Source: Anaerococcus marasmi
GTDB taxonomy: Bacteria > Bacillota > Clostridia > Tissierellales > Peptoniphilaceae
Length of the DNA stretch: 64,000 bases
Assembly (NCBI RefSeq): GCF_900290195.1
Contig: NZ_OLMF01000004.1
Location: 919,501-983,500, forward strand
Reading direction: 5' to 3'
In this document: positions 35,222 through 45,278 of the stretch, one piece after another
Layout: each line of letters begins with the position of its first letter
Numbering within the stretch: the stretch's first letter is position 1
Notes under the pieces: model-generated
Told to the model about the DNA's origin: nothing
Database searches by the model: none
What the model saw: only the letters and a program-made list of their open reading frames with translations
Program-made: the position numbers and the translations under genes

Positions 35222-36766
35222 CTAATTTGAATTCTTATTTTCTTTTCTATACTTTATTTTATGATAGATCCTATTTACCATCTCCATAACCTCTGGAATT
35301 CTTGCTAGAAGAATTACCAGTCCGTAAACTAGCATAGCGGCAATTATCGCTACAAATAAGGCCACAAGTCTTGGAGCAAAATTTGAAAGTGCTCCATTAA
35401 CCCCAACAGCTACTAGAGCCATAAGAGCTGTCGCAAGACTTATCTTTATAAGAGATATTAGGGAAGTCTTGAAGTTAAAACTTCCAAATTTCTTCCTAAA
35501 TTGATAAATCATCATAACTGTACCAATAGCAGTAGATAAAACTGTCGCATAGGCAAGTCCCCTTATTCCAAATATCTTGATTAAGATAAAGTTAAATATA
35601 ACATTTAAAATCTGTTGGATAATCACAACGACCACAGGTGTCTTTGAATCTCCCACTGCATAAAAGCCTCTGTCTACAACATCTATTGTAGATTGGAAGA
35701 TATTGTTTGGGGCGTAGGCAGCAAGTAAGATTGCAACAGCTACGGTATCTTCTCTAGTAAAGGCATTTCTCTCAAATACAACTCCTATAATAGGCTCAGC
35801 AAGGACTGCCATACCAATACTTGCAGGAATTACTAGAAGCATGGTAGATACAACAGATGAGCTGATTGACTTTTTCATCTTGCCTATCTCACCGCTTGCC
35901 CCATATTCTGCTATAGTTGGAAATAGGGCTGTAGTGATAGAAATCGTGATGATTCCTGTAATCATAGTAAGCATTGTCTTTGAATAAAAGAGCTTAGAGA
36001 TGGCTGCTTTTCCAAAGAAGGCTGAAGCCATAGAGTTATCTATGATTATAGAAATCTCTCCTGCTGCTGACGATAAGATTATTGGAATAGCTACAAGCAT
36101 CAGGCTTCTTACATACTTATTGTGGATATCTAAGACTTTCTTATGCTCATAACCCACCTTCCTACAAGCTCTTGGAAAGAGTATATATTGGAGGGAGTTA
36201 CCCAAGAGGGCTCCGATTATTAGCATGTAAGGATTCTTTGTAATTCCCGTAAGGACAGTAAAGCCAATGATTATAATATTCATTATAATACCTGTAATTG
36301 CAGGATCGAAGAAGTTACCCTTTAGATTCAAATATCCTCTAAATACTGCTGAATAAAGATAAGCAAATACTGCAAACATCATTATTCTAGTATAGTTTGT
36401 GGCAAGGTCCAAAGACTCGCCGCTTAAATCTGGGGAAAGGAGTTTAGAAAATGGCCTTGCAAAAACCATTCCTATTATTACTGCGAAAACAGCAAACACC
36501 ATGAGGATATTGAAAATATTTGAAGTAAATTCCTCAGCTACCGCTTCCCCTTCTTCCTTCTTTGCCTTATTATAAATTGGAATAAATCCTGAAATTATTC
36601 CGACAGCCACGAAGTTTGCTATAACAACCGGCAGGGTGTTGGCGGTTGTGTATATACTTTTTAAATCACCTGCTCCAATGTATGACGCCATAACAGACTC
36701 TCTCAAGAATCCAAAAATCTTGGAGATTATCGTCACAAACATGAGCATTATAGTAGTTTGACCCAT
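35222..36766 (-). CDS. murJ: Lipid II flippase MurJ
   Basis: 514 residues with about 14 membrane helices. The N-terminus (MLMFVTIISKIFGFLRESVM) and the later RGFYAVGDSKTPVVV segment are MVIN/MurJ signatures. It moves lipid II across the membrane for peptidoglycan assembly. Polytopic relatives of the polysaccharide-flippase family are the alternative, but length and N-terminal motif favour MurJ. Monocistronic. Confidence 0.9.
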   Translation of the reverse strand: MGQTTIMLMFVTIISKIFGFLRESVMASYIGAGDLKSIYTTANTLPVVIANFVAVGIISGFIPIYNKAKKEEGEAVAEEFTSNIFNILMVFAVFAVIIGMVFARPFSKLLSPDLSGESLDLATNYTRIMMFAVFAYLYSAVFRGYLNLKGNFFDPAITGIIMNIIIIGFTVLTGITKNPYMLIIGALLGNSLQYILFPRACRKVGYEHKKVLDIHNKYVRSLMLVAIPIILSSAAGEISIIIDNSMASAFFGKAAISKLFYSKTMLTMITGIITISITTALFPTIAEYGASGEIGKMKKSISSSVVSTMLLVIPASIGMAVLAEPIIGVVFERNAFTREDTVAVAILLAAYAPNNIFQSTIDVVDRGFYAVGDSKTPVVVVIIQQILNVIFNFILIKIFGIRGLAYATVLSTAIGTVMMIYQFRKKFGSFNFKTSLISLIKISLATALMALVAVGVNGALSNFAPRLVALFVAIIAAMLVYGLVILLARIPEVMEMVNRIYHKIKYRKENKNSN

Positions 36767-36884
36767 AGTTACCTCTCTTTATTTCTTATCTTCTTATTAT
36801 ATCATTTAGAACGATAAAGACAAATAAATTATGGCCTAATAGAGGCTCGTAAGTAATATCAAAAGCAAGAATCTAAAAAGCCCT

Positions 36885-36931
36885 ACTCAAAGAAGACTTA
36901 AAAATATTCTTCGAGTGAGGGCTTTATCTAT
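36885..36931 (-). terminator. Terminator after the [FeFe] hydrogenase gene
   Basis: Minus strand long imperfect stem: AAAGCCCTCACTCGAAGAA, a short loop, then its near complement ending GTAGGGCTTTTTAG. Confidence 0.8.
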
Positions 36932-36943
36932 ATTTTTATAATA

Positions 36944-38470
36944 TTATTTTTGTAATTTGCTATCGTCTGGTCTGTCTTCTGCTGGAATATTCTCATTATC
37001 AGCAGGAGATCTGTAGATTGATTCAGCAGCAAAGGCCTTAACCTTCTTGCCGGTCTTATTTTCTGCAACTACTGTTCCAGGTCCTCCGACACAGCCACCC
37101 ATACAAGCCATACCTTCTATTAGCTTACCGTCCATCCTGCCGAGTTTGGCCATTCTTGCAAGCTTGACACAATTATCTAATCCTTCTGCCTTTTCTACTT
37201 GAACCTTGGCATCTGGGTCGATTTCTCCTACTCTTCTCTTAACAGCTTCGGCAACACCTCCACTTACTGCATAGAATCTTCCTGTCTCTGAAGCATCCAT
37301 CATTGGCTCATCTACTTCGATTTCTGATGGTTCGATTCCTTTAGCAAGGAACATTCCTAGAAGCTCTTCGTAGGTTATTACGAAGTCTACTACTTCAGCT
37401 ACTTCATCTTCAAGAGCTTCGAGTTTCTTGGATATACATGGTCCTATAAATACTACTTCACAGTTTGGATCACGTTTTTTCATTTGTTTTCCTGAATAGA
37501 TCATTGGTGTTGATGATTCAGAAATCTTATCGTTTATATCTGGGAATTGCTTTCTTACCATTAACTTCCATGAGAAACAGCAGCTTGTTCCCATAAATGG
37601 AATCTCGCCAGTTGGAACTTGTTCTAAATACTCATGGGCTTCGTTCATTGTAGTAAGGTCAGCTCCTAGTCCTACTTCTATAACATCCTCAAAGCCAAGT
37701 TGTTTGATAGCTTCTCTGATTTGTTCTGGGCTCACGTTTACACCAAATTGTCCGACAAATGATGGTGCAATTATAGCATAAACTTTCTTATCTGATTGTA
37801 GGGACTTGATAAGTTGGTAGATCTCACTCTTATCTGAGATTGCTCCAAACGGACAAGTTATAATACATCTACCGCAAGCTACGCACTTATCTTCGTCGAT
37901 TTTAGCACGACCTAATTCATCAGATCCAATTGCCTTTACACCACAGGATTCTGCACAAGGTCTTTTTTGGTGGTTGATTGCTTGATATGGACAAGCAGCC
38001 ACACATTTACCACACTTGATACATTTGTCTTGATCTATTATTGCTCCCTTGGCAGTATATGTAACAGCATTTTTAGGGCAAACATTTACACAAGGATGTC
38101 CAATACAAGCATGGCATTGGTCTGTTACTGTGACTTTGTTTTCAGGACATGCTTCGCAGGCGATTTTTATAACTGAGACTAGTGGTGGATTGTAGATTCT
38201 CTTATCATAATCCATCTCATCAAGACCTTCTGTGACAGCATCTGTATCAGCAGCACTTCTTGCGTCAAGACCTATACACATTCTAAGTCTCTCACCCATT
38301 ACTGCTCTTTCTCTAAAGATATTTTCCCTATATGTCGCTTCTTCTCCTGGAAGAATATCAAAAACTTCTAGGGCTATGTCTGTAATTGGCCTGTTTTCGT
38401 AGGCAATTTTGGCAACTGCCTCAAAGGCCATCCTTCTAATATTAAGTATGTCTATGTATGATTCCTTCAT
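36944..38470 (-). CDS. Monomeric [FeFe] hydrogenase
   Basis: 508 residues. Several [4Fe-4S] motifs lie between 105 and 206 (CHACIGHPCVNVCP, CIKCGKCVAACP, CVACGRCIITCP). The H-cluster motifs follow: TSCCFSW (295-301), IGPCISKKLEA (342-352) and MACMGGCVGGPG (454-465). The TSCCFSW form is typical of group B enzymes. It should exchange electrons between reduced ferredoxin and protons in the cytoplasm, disposing of reductant made by fermentation and Bcd/Etf. The maturases HydEFG are not in the window. The small Cys-rich gene upstream is probably co-transcribed. Confidence 0.92.
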   Translation of the reverse strand: MKESYIDILNIRRMAFEAVAKIAYENRPITDIALEVFDILPGEEATYRENIFRERAVMGERLRMCIGLDARSAADTDAVTEGLDEMDYDKRIYNPPLVSVIKIACEACPENKVTVTDQCHACIGHPCVNVCPKNAVTYTAKGAIIDQDKCIKCGKCVAACPYQAINHQKRPCAESCGVKAIGSDELGRAKIDEDKCVACGRCIITCPFGAISDKSEIYQLIKSLQSDKKVYAIIAPSFVGQFGVNVSPEQIREAIKQLGFEDVIEVGLGADLTTMNEAHEYLEQVPTGEIPFMGTSCCFSWKLMVRKQFPDINDKISESSTPMIYSGKQMKKRDPNCEVVFIGPCISKKLEALEDEVAEVVDFVITYEELLGMFLAKGIEPSEIEVDEPMMDASETGRFYAVSGGVAEAVKRRVGEIDPDAKVQVEKAEGLDNCVKLARMAKLGRMDGKLIEGMACMGGCVGGPGTVVAENKTGKKVKAFAAESIYRSPADNENIPAEDRPDDSKLQK

Positions 38471-38488
38471 TATTATCCTCTTCTTTTA

Positions 38489-38770
38489 TTACTCAGCTGG
38501 TTTTAACTTATCAAACATCATCTCCATCATAACCTCAGGCTTAGCCTTCTTTATATATGTATCGTCGATTTTAACTAATGGAGCGTTCTTAGATGGATTT
38601 TCAATCTCATCCATTATATTTTCGTAGACAACTTCGATTTCTGGAGTATCTCCTAAACCTTCAAGCTTGTAAGCGTACTCGATATCAGTTTTCACTATGT
38701 TTGCTGAATCGTATAGGAACTCGTTTCCGTGGGCAGTGCATCTAGCACATGAACATATAGTTACTTTCAT
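38489..38770 (-). CDS. Small Cys-rich protein upstream of hydrogenase
   Basis: 93 residues from ATG at 38770; a TTG four codons earlier overlaps the RBS TTTGGAGGAG. The N-terminus MKVTICSCARCTAHGNEFLY holds three Cys and one His that could bind an iron-sulfur cluster or zinc; the rest is acidic with no further Cys. The shape is reminiscent of a thioredoxin-like 2Fe-2S protein, but too few ligands are visible to say so. It lies 18 bp before the hydrogenase and may deliver electrons to it. Confidence 0.75.
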   Translation of the reverse strand: MKVTICSCARCTAHGNEFLYDSANIVKTDIEYAYKLEGLGDTPEIEVVYENIMDEIENPSKNAPLVKIDDTYIKKAKPEVMMEMMFDKLKPAE

Positions 38771-38835
38771 AATCTCCTCCAAATATATTCTTAATTAGAT
38801 TGTATCAAATTTAACAGGATATAGCAATTAATTTC

Positions 38836-40461
38836 CTAAATATCTATAATAATTCTAAAAGTCGATCCCTTCCCTAGCTTACTTCTTACCTCTAGTCCAT
38901 ATCCTAGATAGTCAGCAATGTGCTTGGCTATGGATAGGCCAAGCCCGGTCGATTTGTTATCTCTTTTTCTTGACTTATCAGCCATGTAGAATCTTTCAAA
39001 TATCCTAGGCAAATCCTTTTGGCTGATTCCTACCCCATTATCCTTAATGAATATTATTAGTTTATTATCTAATATTATTGAAGAAATCTCAATTCTTCCG
39101 CCTTCTCCTGTATATTTTATGGCATTTTCATAAATGTTTGATAAAAGATCGGTAAATAAAGATATGGAAGTTTTTATTTTAAAAGATCCTACCGTATTTA
39201 CTATTTTGATATTTTTATCATCAGACCTTTTCTTGTAATTATCCACACAAAGCTCGGCTATTTCTTTTATGTCAAATTCTATTTCATCGATTCCCTGGCC
39301 ATTTTCGTCAAGACTTGAAAGCTTTAGGATATCATCTATTATCTGAAGGAGCCTATTTCCTTCCCTATATATAATCTCTGCGAAGTTTCTCACGTCACTT
39401 TCCCTGGCAATTCCAGTAGATATTAGCTCCGCATATCCATTAATAGAAGTTAGAGGACTTTTTAGCTCATGGCTTACATTGGCAGAAAATTCTCGTCTCA
39501 TAAGCTCAGCCTTTCTTGTCTCTGAGTTATCTATTATGATAATCACATAGCCCATATCGTAGCTATCAATGATTGGATCGACAAAGACCTTTAGGTGGAA
39601 GTTATTTACATCAAAGGCCATAGCCTTAGTTTTTTTAGTCTTTTGAATTTCCTTTATGGCTTTCTTGTAATCTTTATCATCAATAAGATCTATAAAGCTA
39701 GTATCAGAGCTTTTGTCTAGATAGTTCTGGGCGGCCTTATTCATTATCTCAATCCTGCCATTTTCATCGCAAACCACAAGGCCTTCTTCCATATTCTCTG
39801 TTATATCTATTATCTCCTTAAATCTCGAAGCTTGGGCCATTTCACTTGCCTTAAGTTTCTTCTTGCTTTCTACTAGGTTTTCAAAGTATGGACTTATTTC
39901 TTTATATCTTGGGTCAATCTCCTTAAAATCGTAATTATCATCGAATCGACTCAGACCTTCTATGTACTTATTTACAAAATTATCTGCTTCAAACTTTATA
40001 ATACCAATTATAAATAAGTAGGCTATAAGATAAATTGAGATGATTTTGCCATCAAAGATATCTAAGATTGTATTTTGAGATTTGATTATAAGATTATTCT
40101 CTCCTCCTATATAGTAGGCAGTGTTTATGGAATCCTTTATCCCATATTTAATTTCTCTGATTTTCCCATCATCTCGAATATTAATATCTTTTAGGCCTAT
40201 ATTATCCATCGAACTATAGAGAATATTCTTTTCGTCATCAAAATATATTAGCTTGTATTTTGGATAAGTTTTTTCAAAATCTTTTAATATATTTTTATTT
40301 CCATCATTTATCTCATAGAAAATAAAGCTCAAAGAATCCTCCATGAATTCATTTTGAGCTTTATTTTTTCCTCTAAAGACTATGCTTATATTTATTAAAA
40401 ATGTTACAAGCATTACAAGGCTAAATATCCTTATAAGTCTTTTTTCTAGTAAGTCTTTCAT
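38836..40461 (-). CDS. phoR: Phosphate-regulon sensor histidine kinase
   Basis: 541 residues. Two membrane helices (about 10-28 and 137-157) flank an extracytoplasmic region. A PAS domain (near VVCDENGRIEIMNKAAQNYL) precedes the HisKA domain with phospho-acceptor REFSANVSHELKSPLTSING and an ATPase with IFIKDNGVGI and STGLGLSIAKHI. It phosphorylates the response regulator; in Pho systems PstSCAB and PhoU feed the signal. The start overlaps phoP by four bases. Last gene of the pst-pho operon. Confidence 0.9.
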   Translation of the reverse strand: MKDLLEKRLIRIFSLVMLVTFLINISIVFRGKNKAQNEFMEDSLSFIFYEINDGNKNILKDFEKTYPKYKLIYFDDEKNILYSSMDNIGLKDINIRDDGKIREIKYGIKDSINTAYYIGGENNLIIKSQNTILDIFDGKIISIYLIAYLFIIGIIKFEADNFVNKYIEGLSRFDDNYDFKEIDPRYKEISPYFENLVESKKKLKASEMAQASRFKEIIDITENMEEGLVVCDENGRIEIMNKAAQNYLDKSSDTSFIDLIDDKDYKKAIKEIQKTKKTKAMAFDVNNFHLKVFVDPIIDSYDMGYVIIIIDNSETRKAELMRREFSANVSHELKSPLTSINGYAELISTGIARESDVRNFAEIIYREGNRLLQIIDDILKLSSLDENGQGIDEIEFDIKEIAELCVDNYKKRSDDKNIKIVNTVGSFKIKTSISLFTDLLSNIYENAIKYTGEGGRIEISSIILDNKLIIFIKDNGVGISQKDLPRIFERFYMADKSRKRDNKSTGLGLSIAKHIADYLGYGLEVRSKLGKGSTFRIIIDI

Positions 40462-41117
40462 ATTTCACCAAATTTATAGCCTAGATTTCTAACAGTTTCT
40501 ATATATTTCCCCGCATTTTTTAACTTAGCCCTAAGACTTGCTATATGAACATCTACAGTTCTAGTCTCTCCTTCGTAGTCGTATCCCCATACTTTAAGTA
40601 GGAAGTCATCACGAGTTATGACATTTCCTATATTAGACATAAAAAGAAGTAGCATCTCAAATTCCTTGTAGGTAAGGTCTATTTTTTCACCACCAACTTT
40701 TACCGAACGCTTTTTCATATTAATTCTTACTTCTTTATAGCTTATGTGATCTGTATCCTTCTTCTTGCTTCTCCTGAGTACTGCCTTGACTCTGCTGATT
40801 AATTCTAAGATTGAGAAGGGTTTTGTTATATAATCATCCGCCCCTAGGTCAAGGCCCATCACCTTATCAAACTCATCAGTCCTAGCTGTAAGCATTATTA
40901 TGGGCATATCAGAAAACTCTCTAATCTCCTTAAGTATAGTTATACCGTCCTTTTCTGGAAGCATTATATCAAGGATTAAAAGATCACCTGGCTTATTTCT
41001 TACATCACTTACTATTTTGGAACCATCTTCGTAGCCAGCTACCTCATATCCTTTTTCTCTTAAGGCATATTCTACTAAATTTCTTATAGACTTATCGTCT
41101 TCGACAACATATATCAT
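40458..41117 (-). CDS. phoP: Phosphate-regulon response regulator, OmpR/PhoB family
   Basis: 219 residues. Receiver domain with acidic pocket DD (8-9 region of YVVEDDKSIR), phospho-Asp in LLILDIMLPEKDG, Thr/Lys in MLTARTDEFDK and DDYITKPFSILEL. The C-terminal winged helix has RTVDVHIASLRAKL. It should bind the direct repeats upstream of pstS. Abuts phoU and overlaps phoR. Confidence 0.92.
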   Translation of the reverse strand: MIYVVEDDKSIRNLVEYALREKGYEVAGYEDGSKIVSDVRNKPGDLLILDIMLPEKDGITILKEIREFSDMPIIMLTARTDEFDKVMGLDLGADDYITKPFSILELISRVKAVLRRSKKKDTDHISYKEVRINMKKRSVKVGGEKIDLTYKEFEMLLLFMSNIGNVITRDDFLLKVWGYDYEGETRTVDVHIASLRAKLKNAGKYIETVRNLGYKFGEI

Positions 41118-41744
41118 CTAAAGCCTCGTTGCAAGATCAGCTACTCTCGCAAGCCTATCTCCTAACCTTTCAAAATACTTGTAGAGGAGGACTTTTTCTG
41201 ATAATTCCATAGGAGCAATATTATCTTTCTTGTTCTCGTTTGAAATGTATGAGATTGCCTCTTCAAATAACTTGTTGTTTACTTCATCTTGCTTTATTGT
41301 TTCCTTGGCAAGGTTCATATTATAGTTTACGAAAGAATTAATAGCATCTTTTGCCATCTTTGTCTCATTTTCTATGAACTTATTTAGAAAATCTTTTTCA
41401 CTTTCATTTAGTGAATAATCGCCTAATATAAAAGAAACTTGCTCGAAATGTCCTGCTATTCTCTTAAATGATGATGCCAGCTTCATTGACATTTGTAGTA
41501 GTCTTAAGTCTTTCGCAACTGGTTGTTGAAGGGCCATTAGCTCAAAGCTAAGCCTTTCTATATCACTTGCTTTTCTCCTAATATCATCGTGAAGATCGAT
41601 TATATCCTTAAGCTCATCTTCCTTGGAATTTTCTATAAATTGGCCAATTTTCTCATAAGAGATTATGACGTAATCCATAAGGTCTTTGGCCATTTTCTTG
41701 ATATTGTCTAAGTCTTCGTTGTATTTTATTCTCATATCAACCAA
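41118..41744 (-). CDS. phoU: Phosphate signalling protein PhoU
   Basis: 208 residues, two three-helix bundles. Recognisable are [19 protein letters not shown] and [20 protein letters not shown] (an E/D-xxxD metal-binding region), and the repeat ending [18 protein letters not shown]. It links Pst transport state to the kinase and limits phosphate uptake. Overlaps pstB by eight bases. Confidence 0.92.
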   Translation of the reverse strand: MVDMRIKYNEDLDNIKKMAKDLMDYVIISYEKIGQFIENSKEDELKDIIDLHDDIRRKASDIERLSFELMALQQPVAKDLRLLQMSMKLASSFKRIAGHFEQVSFILGDYSLNESEKDFLNKFIENETKMAKDAINSFVNYNMNLAKETIKQDEVNNKLFEEAISYISNENKKDNIAPMELSEKVLLYKYFERLGDRLARVADLATRL

Positions 41745-42519
41745 ACCTTCCAGTTATATAATCTTCTGTTCTCTTATCTTTTGGATTTTCGAATATATCT
41801 ATGGTATTTGCCATCTCTATTACCTCTCCTGTTAGAAAGAAGGCAGTTTGATCTGAAATTCTAGCTGCTTGTTGCATATTATGAGTTACAATTACTATAG
41901 TATATTCGTTCTTTAGTCCGTCAAGTAGGTCTTCTATGGCTGATGTCGAAATTGGGTCAAGGGCACTTGTTGGCTCATCCATCAAGATAATATTAGGATT
42001 TACAGAAAGGGTTCTCGCTATACAGATTCTTTGCTGCTGACCTCCAGAAAATGATAGAGCGTTTTGGTCAAGCTTATCTTTTACCTCATCCCAAATCGCA
42101 GCTGACTTTAGAGATTTCTCAACAATCTCATCTAGTCTGTCCTTATCCTTAATTCCAGAAATCTTAGGGCCATAGGTTATATTGTCATATACAGACTTTG
42201 AAAAAGGGTTAGGTGATTGGAAAACCATTCCGACCCTTCTTCTTAATTCTACTACATCTACATCCTTCTTGTAAATATCATCTCCATCAATTGTGATGAG
42301 TCCTTCAATTTTACAATCATCTACTAGGTCATTCATCCTATTAAAACATCTTAGCATAGTAGACTTACCACAACCAGAAGGACCTATGAAGGCAGTAATC
42401 TTCCCCTTCTTGATATCCATATTTACTTTCTTTAAGGCCTTGAAGTCTCCATAGTATAAGTCAACGTCCTTGACTCCTATGGCAGTATTATTACCATTTA
42501 TTATTTCTTTATTTTCCAT
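41737..42519 (-). CDS. pstB: Phosphate ABC transporter ATP-binding protein
   Basis: 260 residues. Walker [20 protein letters not shown], signature [17 protein letters not shown], Walker [14 protein letters not shown], switch His in [13 protein letters not shown]. The FNRMND stretch is diagnostic of PstB. It powers phosphate import from the cytoplasmic face. Confidence 0.97.
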   Translation of the reverse strand: MENKEIINGNNTAIGVKDVDLYYGDFKALKKVNMDIKKGKITAFIGPSGCGKSTMLRCFNRMNDLVDDCKIEGLITIDGDDIYKKDVDVVELRRRVGMVFQSPNPFSKSVYDNITYGPKISGIKDKDRLDEIVEKSLKSAAIWDEVKDKLDQNALSFSGGQQQRICIARTLSVNPNIILMDEPTSALDPISTSAIEDLLDGLKNEYTIVIVTHNMQQAARISDQTAFFLTGEVIEMANTIDIFENPKDKRTEDYITGRFG

Positions 42520-42538
42520 TAATTATTATCCTTTCTTC

Positions 42539-43351
42539 CTATCCTACAAGTTTCTTGCTGATTTTTGCTGATACGAAGTTTATAGCTATGACGAATACCA
42601 AAAGAAGGACTGCTGTTGCATAAGCTTCATTTACGTGGAAACCTTCTGATGATAGAACGTACATGTGCACTGCCATTGTCCTTGCTGAATTAAAGATTCC
42701 TTTTGGAATTGAAGGTTGAGTACCCATGGTATATATTAGTGCAGCTGATTCTCCAACGATTCTTCCTGTTGATAGGAATATTCCGCCCAAGATTCCATCC
42801 ATGGCATCTGGTAATACTACCTTAAAGATTGTCTGTATCTTTGTAGCTCCTAGGGCAAGGGAGGCGTGGGCTTGGAGTGGGTTTACGGTAAGGATCGCTT
42901 CTTCTGTTGTTCTAATTATAGTAGGGAGGACCATTATTGAAACCGTGAAGCAACCTGCAATAAGGGAGTAACCCATACCAAGACCCAGGCCTGTGCTTGT
43001 AACAAAAAACAAGTATCCAAACAAACCATAAACAATGGAAGGGATAGATGAAAGAATTTCCGTTGAAAATCTTACTAGCTTGATAAAGACTTTGTTCTTC
43101 GCATATTGTGAAAGATAAATCGCTGTGAAAATCCCAATAGGCAGAGATATCAACAAGCTTAAAATTATAGTAAATAAGGTCGCTATCAAGGCTGGCATTA
43201 TCGAAACATTTTCTGTAGTATAATTCATTTCGAAAAGTCCAGGAGATATATTAGGTATACCCTTAAAGAGAATATAGGCAATGATTATCCCACTCATAGC
43301 GAAGGCTATGAAGGTAAAGACCATTATTAAAGTTTTGTAAGTTTTGCTCAT
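42539..43351 (-). CDS. pstA: Phosphate ABC transporter permease PstA
   Basis: 270 residues, six membrane helices; EAA-type loop in HASLALGATKIQTIFKVVLP and the family region GESAALIYTMG. Pairs with PstC to form the channel. 10 bp after pstC. Confidence 0.95.
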   Translation of the reverse strand: MSKTYKTLIMVFTFIAFAMSGIIIAYILFKGIPNISPGLFEMNYTTENVSIMPALIATLFTIILSLLISLPIGIFTAIYLSQYAKNKVFIKLVRFSTEILSSIPSIVYGLFGYLFFVTSTGLGLGMGYSLIAGCFTVSIMVLPTIIRTTEEAILTVNPLQAHASLALGATKIQTIFKVVLPDAMDGILGGIFLSTGRIVGESAALIYTMGTQPSIPKGIFNSARTMAVHMYVLSSEGFHVNEAYATAVLLLVFVIAINFVSAKISKKLVG

Positions 43352-43360
43352 AAATCACTC

Positions 43361-44224
43361 CTATAATTTCTTTTCATTTCTATCTCTTATGATATTAAAG
43401 ACAATATTTATAAAAAGTATGAAGAAGAAAAGCACCATACCCGTTGCAATCAAGGCTTGTCTATGCATACCTGAGGCATAACCCATCTCCAAGACTATAT
43501 TTGTTGTAAGAGTTCTCGAACCTTTAAGGATTTCTGTAGTTAGACGTGGTTGGTTGCCGACAACAAGATAAACTGCCATAGTCTCTCCGATTGCCCTACC
43601 TATTGCAAGGATTATCGAAGAGAAAATCCCGCTTTTGGCATAGGGAATCATGACCTTTCTTATAGTCTCTTCCTTGGTAGCTCCAAGGGCAAGGGAACCT
43701 TGATAGAAGGTCATTGGTACTTGCTTAAGAGAGTTTTCAGAAATATTTACCATGGTAGGTAATATCATTATAGCAAGTAAGATAGATGCTGTAAGCATTG
43801 TCATACCACTTCTAATATCAAAGATAGACTTAACAAGTGGAACCAATACCATCATAGCAAAGAAACCATATACTACTGAAGGTATTGCTGCCATTAGATT
43901 GATTAAAGATTTGAGTGGAGAATAGCTCTTTTTTGCATAATAGGCCATAAATACTGAAGTAGCAAGGCCAAATGGTAGAGCTATGATTGTGGATAATACA
44001 GTTACGATAATAGATCCTACTATCATTGGGAAGATACCAAAGTGAGGGTTTCCCGCTGTTGGCTTCCATACTTTTCCCGTTATAAACGGAACAAGTCCGT
44101 ATTCATTAACAAACTTAATCCCTTCATTGAAGATGAAAAAGATTATAAGAAGGATAAGGAATACGGACATTGCTGCTGATAATAGGAAAATTATCTCTCC
44201 GATTCTTTCCCTAGTTTTATTCAT
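43361..44224 (-). CDS. pstC: Phosphate ABC transporter permease PstC
   Basis: 287 residues, six membrane helices; the EAA-type loop is in QGSLALGATKEETIRKVMIP, and AIGRAIGETMAVYLVVGN is conserved in PstC. Starts 1 bp after the pstS stop (TAATATG). Confidence 0.95.
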   Translation of the reverse strand: MNKTRERIGEIIFLLSAAMSVFLILLIIFFIFNEGIKFVNEYGLVPFITGKVWKPTAGNPHFGIFPMIVGSIIVTVLSTIIALPFGLATSVFMAYYAKKSYSPLKSLINLMAAIPSVVYGFFAMMVLVPLVKSIFDIRSGMTMLTASILLAIMILPTMVNISENSLKQVPMTFYQGSLALGATKEETIRKVMIPYAKSGIFSSIILAIGRAIGETMAVYLVVGNQPRLTTEILKGSRTLTTNIVLEMGYASGMHRQALIATGMVLFFFILFINIVFNIIRDRNEKKL

Positions 44225-44225
44225 A

Positions 44226-45209
44226 TTACTTCTCTAATTCACTAGTATTTGTAATTGTTCCGTTAAAGATTTCTTTTAACTGGTCTACTGTTACATCTTC
44301 TAGCTTGCTATCTTTATTTACAACTACTGCGATTCCGTCGGTTGCGATAACAGATACTTGAAGTTTTTCCTTTTCTTCATCCTTAAGCTCACGAGAAGCC
44401 ATAGCGATTTGAGCTGCTCCATCGATACAAGCTTCGATTCCTGAAGATGATCCTGTAGATTGGATTTCGATTTTAGCATCTGGGTTAAGCTTTTGGTATG
44501 CTTCTACCATTTTTTCCATAAGTGGAGTAACTGATGTAGAACCTGCTACAGTTATTGTTCCCTTTGCACCGCTTGCTTCGTAAGCTTCAGTTTCTTTTAA
44601 TGGAACGTAGCCTTCTTCAAGAACAAGCTTTTGAGCTTCTTCTGATTTAACATATTTTAGGAAGTCCTTTGATAGATCATCTAGCTCACTTTCTTTATAA
44701 GCTAGGTTGAATGGGCGAGCAATCTTGTAAGATCCATCTGCTATTGTCTCTTCTGTTGCCTCAACTCCGTCAACCTTAAGGGCTTTTACAGTATCATTTA
44801 GGGAACCAAGTGAAATATATCCGATTGCGTTAGCATCTTGGCTTACTGTTTGCATAACACCATTTGTAGAGTTTTGAACTACGGCATCTTGGGTTGTCAT
44901 ATCTTCCTTGGCACCGTCAACTTCTTCTTCAAGTCCTACGATTTCGATGAAGGCTCCACGAGTACCCGAACCGTCTTCTCTAGAAACTACAGTAAAGTCA
45001 TAGTCTTCTGCACTTGCTGTGTCAGTCTCTTCTTCTTTCTCTTCAGGTGCTTTAGCTGCATCATCAGTTTTTGCTGCGTCATCAGTATTAGCTGCATCTT
45101 CTGTCTTAGTTTCTGTAGAAGTGTCAGCTCCTTTATCATTTGAACAACCAGCAAAGATTAAGCCGAATGATAGGGCAGCTGCTAGAATTTTTGCATTTTT
45201 AATTTTCAT
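44226..45209 (-). CDS. pstS: Phosphate-binding lipoprotein PstS, circularly permuted
   Basis: 327 residues. A lipoprotein signal with Cys22 (LIFAGC) is followed by a 45-residue Asp/Ala/Thr/Glu-rich linker. The order of the binding fold is then reversed from the textbook PstS. Residues 71-205 hold what is normally the C-terminal half (TVVSREDGSGTRGAF at 73-87, IGYISLGSL at 129-137, KDFLKYVKSEEAQ). Residues 216-327 hold the usual N-terminal half (GTITVAGSTSVTPLMEK, TGSSSGIEACIDG, MASRELKDEE), ending at the natural hinge DQLKEIFNGTIT. Phosphate-contact loops from both halves are present, so the protein should fold and bind phosphate. It captures phosphate outside the membrane for PstCAB. Confidence 0.93.
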   Translation of the reverse strand: MKIKNAKILAAALSFGLIFAGCSNDKGADTSTETKTEDAANTDDAAKTDDAAKAPEEKEEETDTASAEDYDFTVVSREDGSGTRGAFIEIVGLEEEVDGAKEDMTTQDAVVQNSTNGVMQTVSQDANAIGYISLGSLNDTVKALKVDGVEATEETIADGSYKIARPFNLAYKESELDDLSKDFLKYVKSEEAQKLVLEEGYVPLKETEAYEASGAKGTITVAGSTSVTPLMEKMVEAYQKLNPDAKIEIQSTGSSSGIEACIDGAAQIAMASRELKDEEKEKLQVSVIATDGIAVVVNKDSKLEDVTVDQLKEIFNGTITNTSELEK

Positions 45210-45278
45210 AATATCTCCTTTTATTTTTATCTATTACTTATTTTGTACCTACATAATACTATCCGATTGTATAGCTTA

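Noticed and set aside
44226-45209. PstS as a broken or truncated gene
   Set aside because: Signal peptide, both fold halves, stop codon and operon spacing are intact; the order is permuted rather than damaged.
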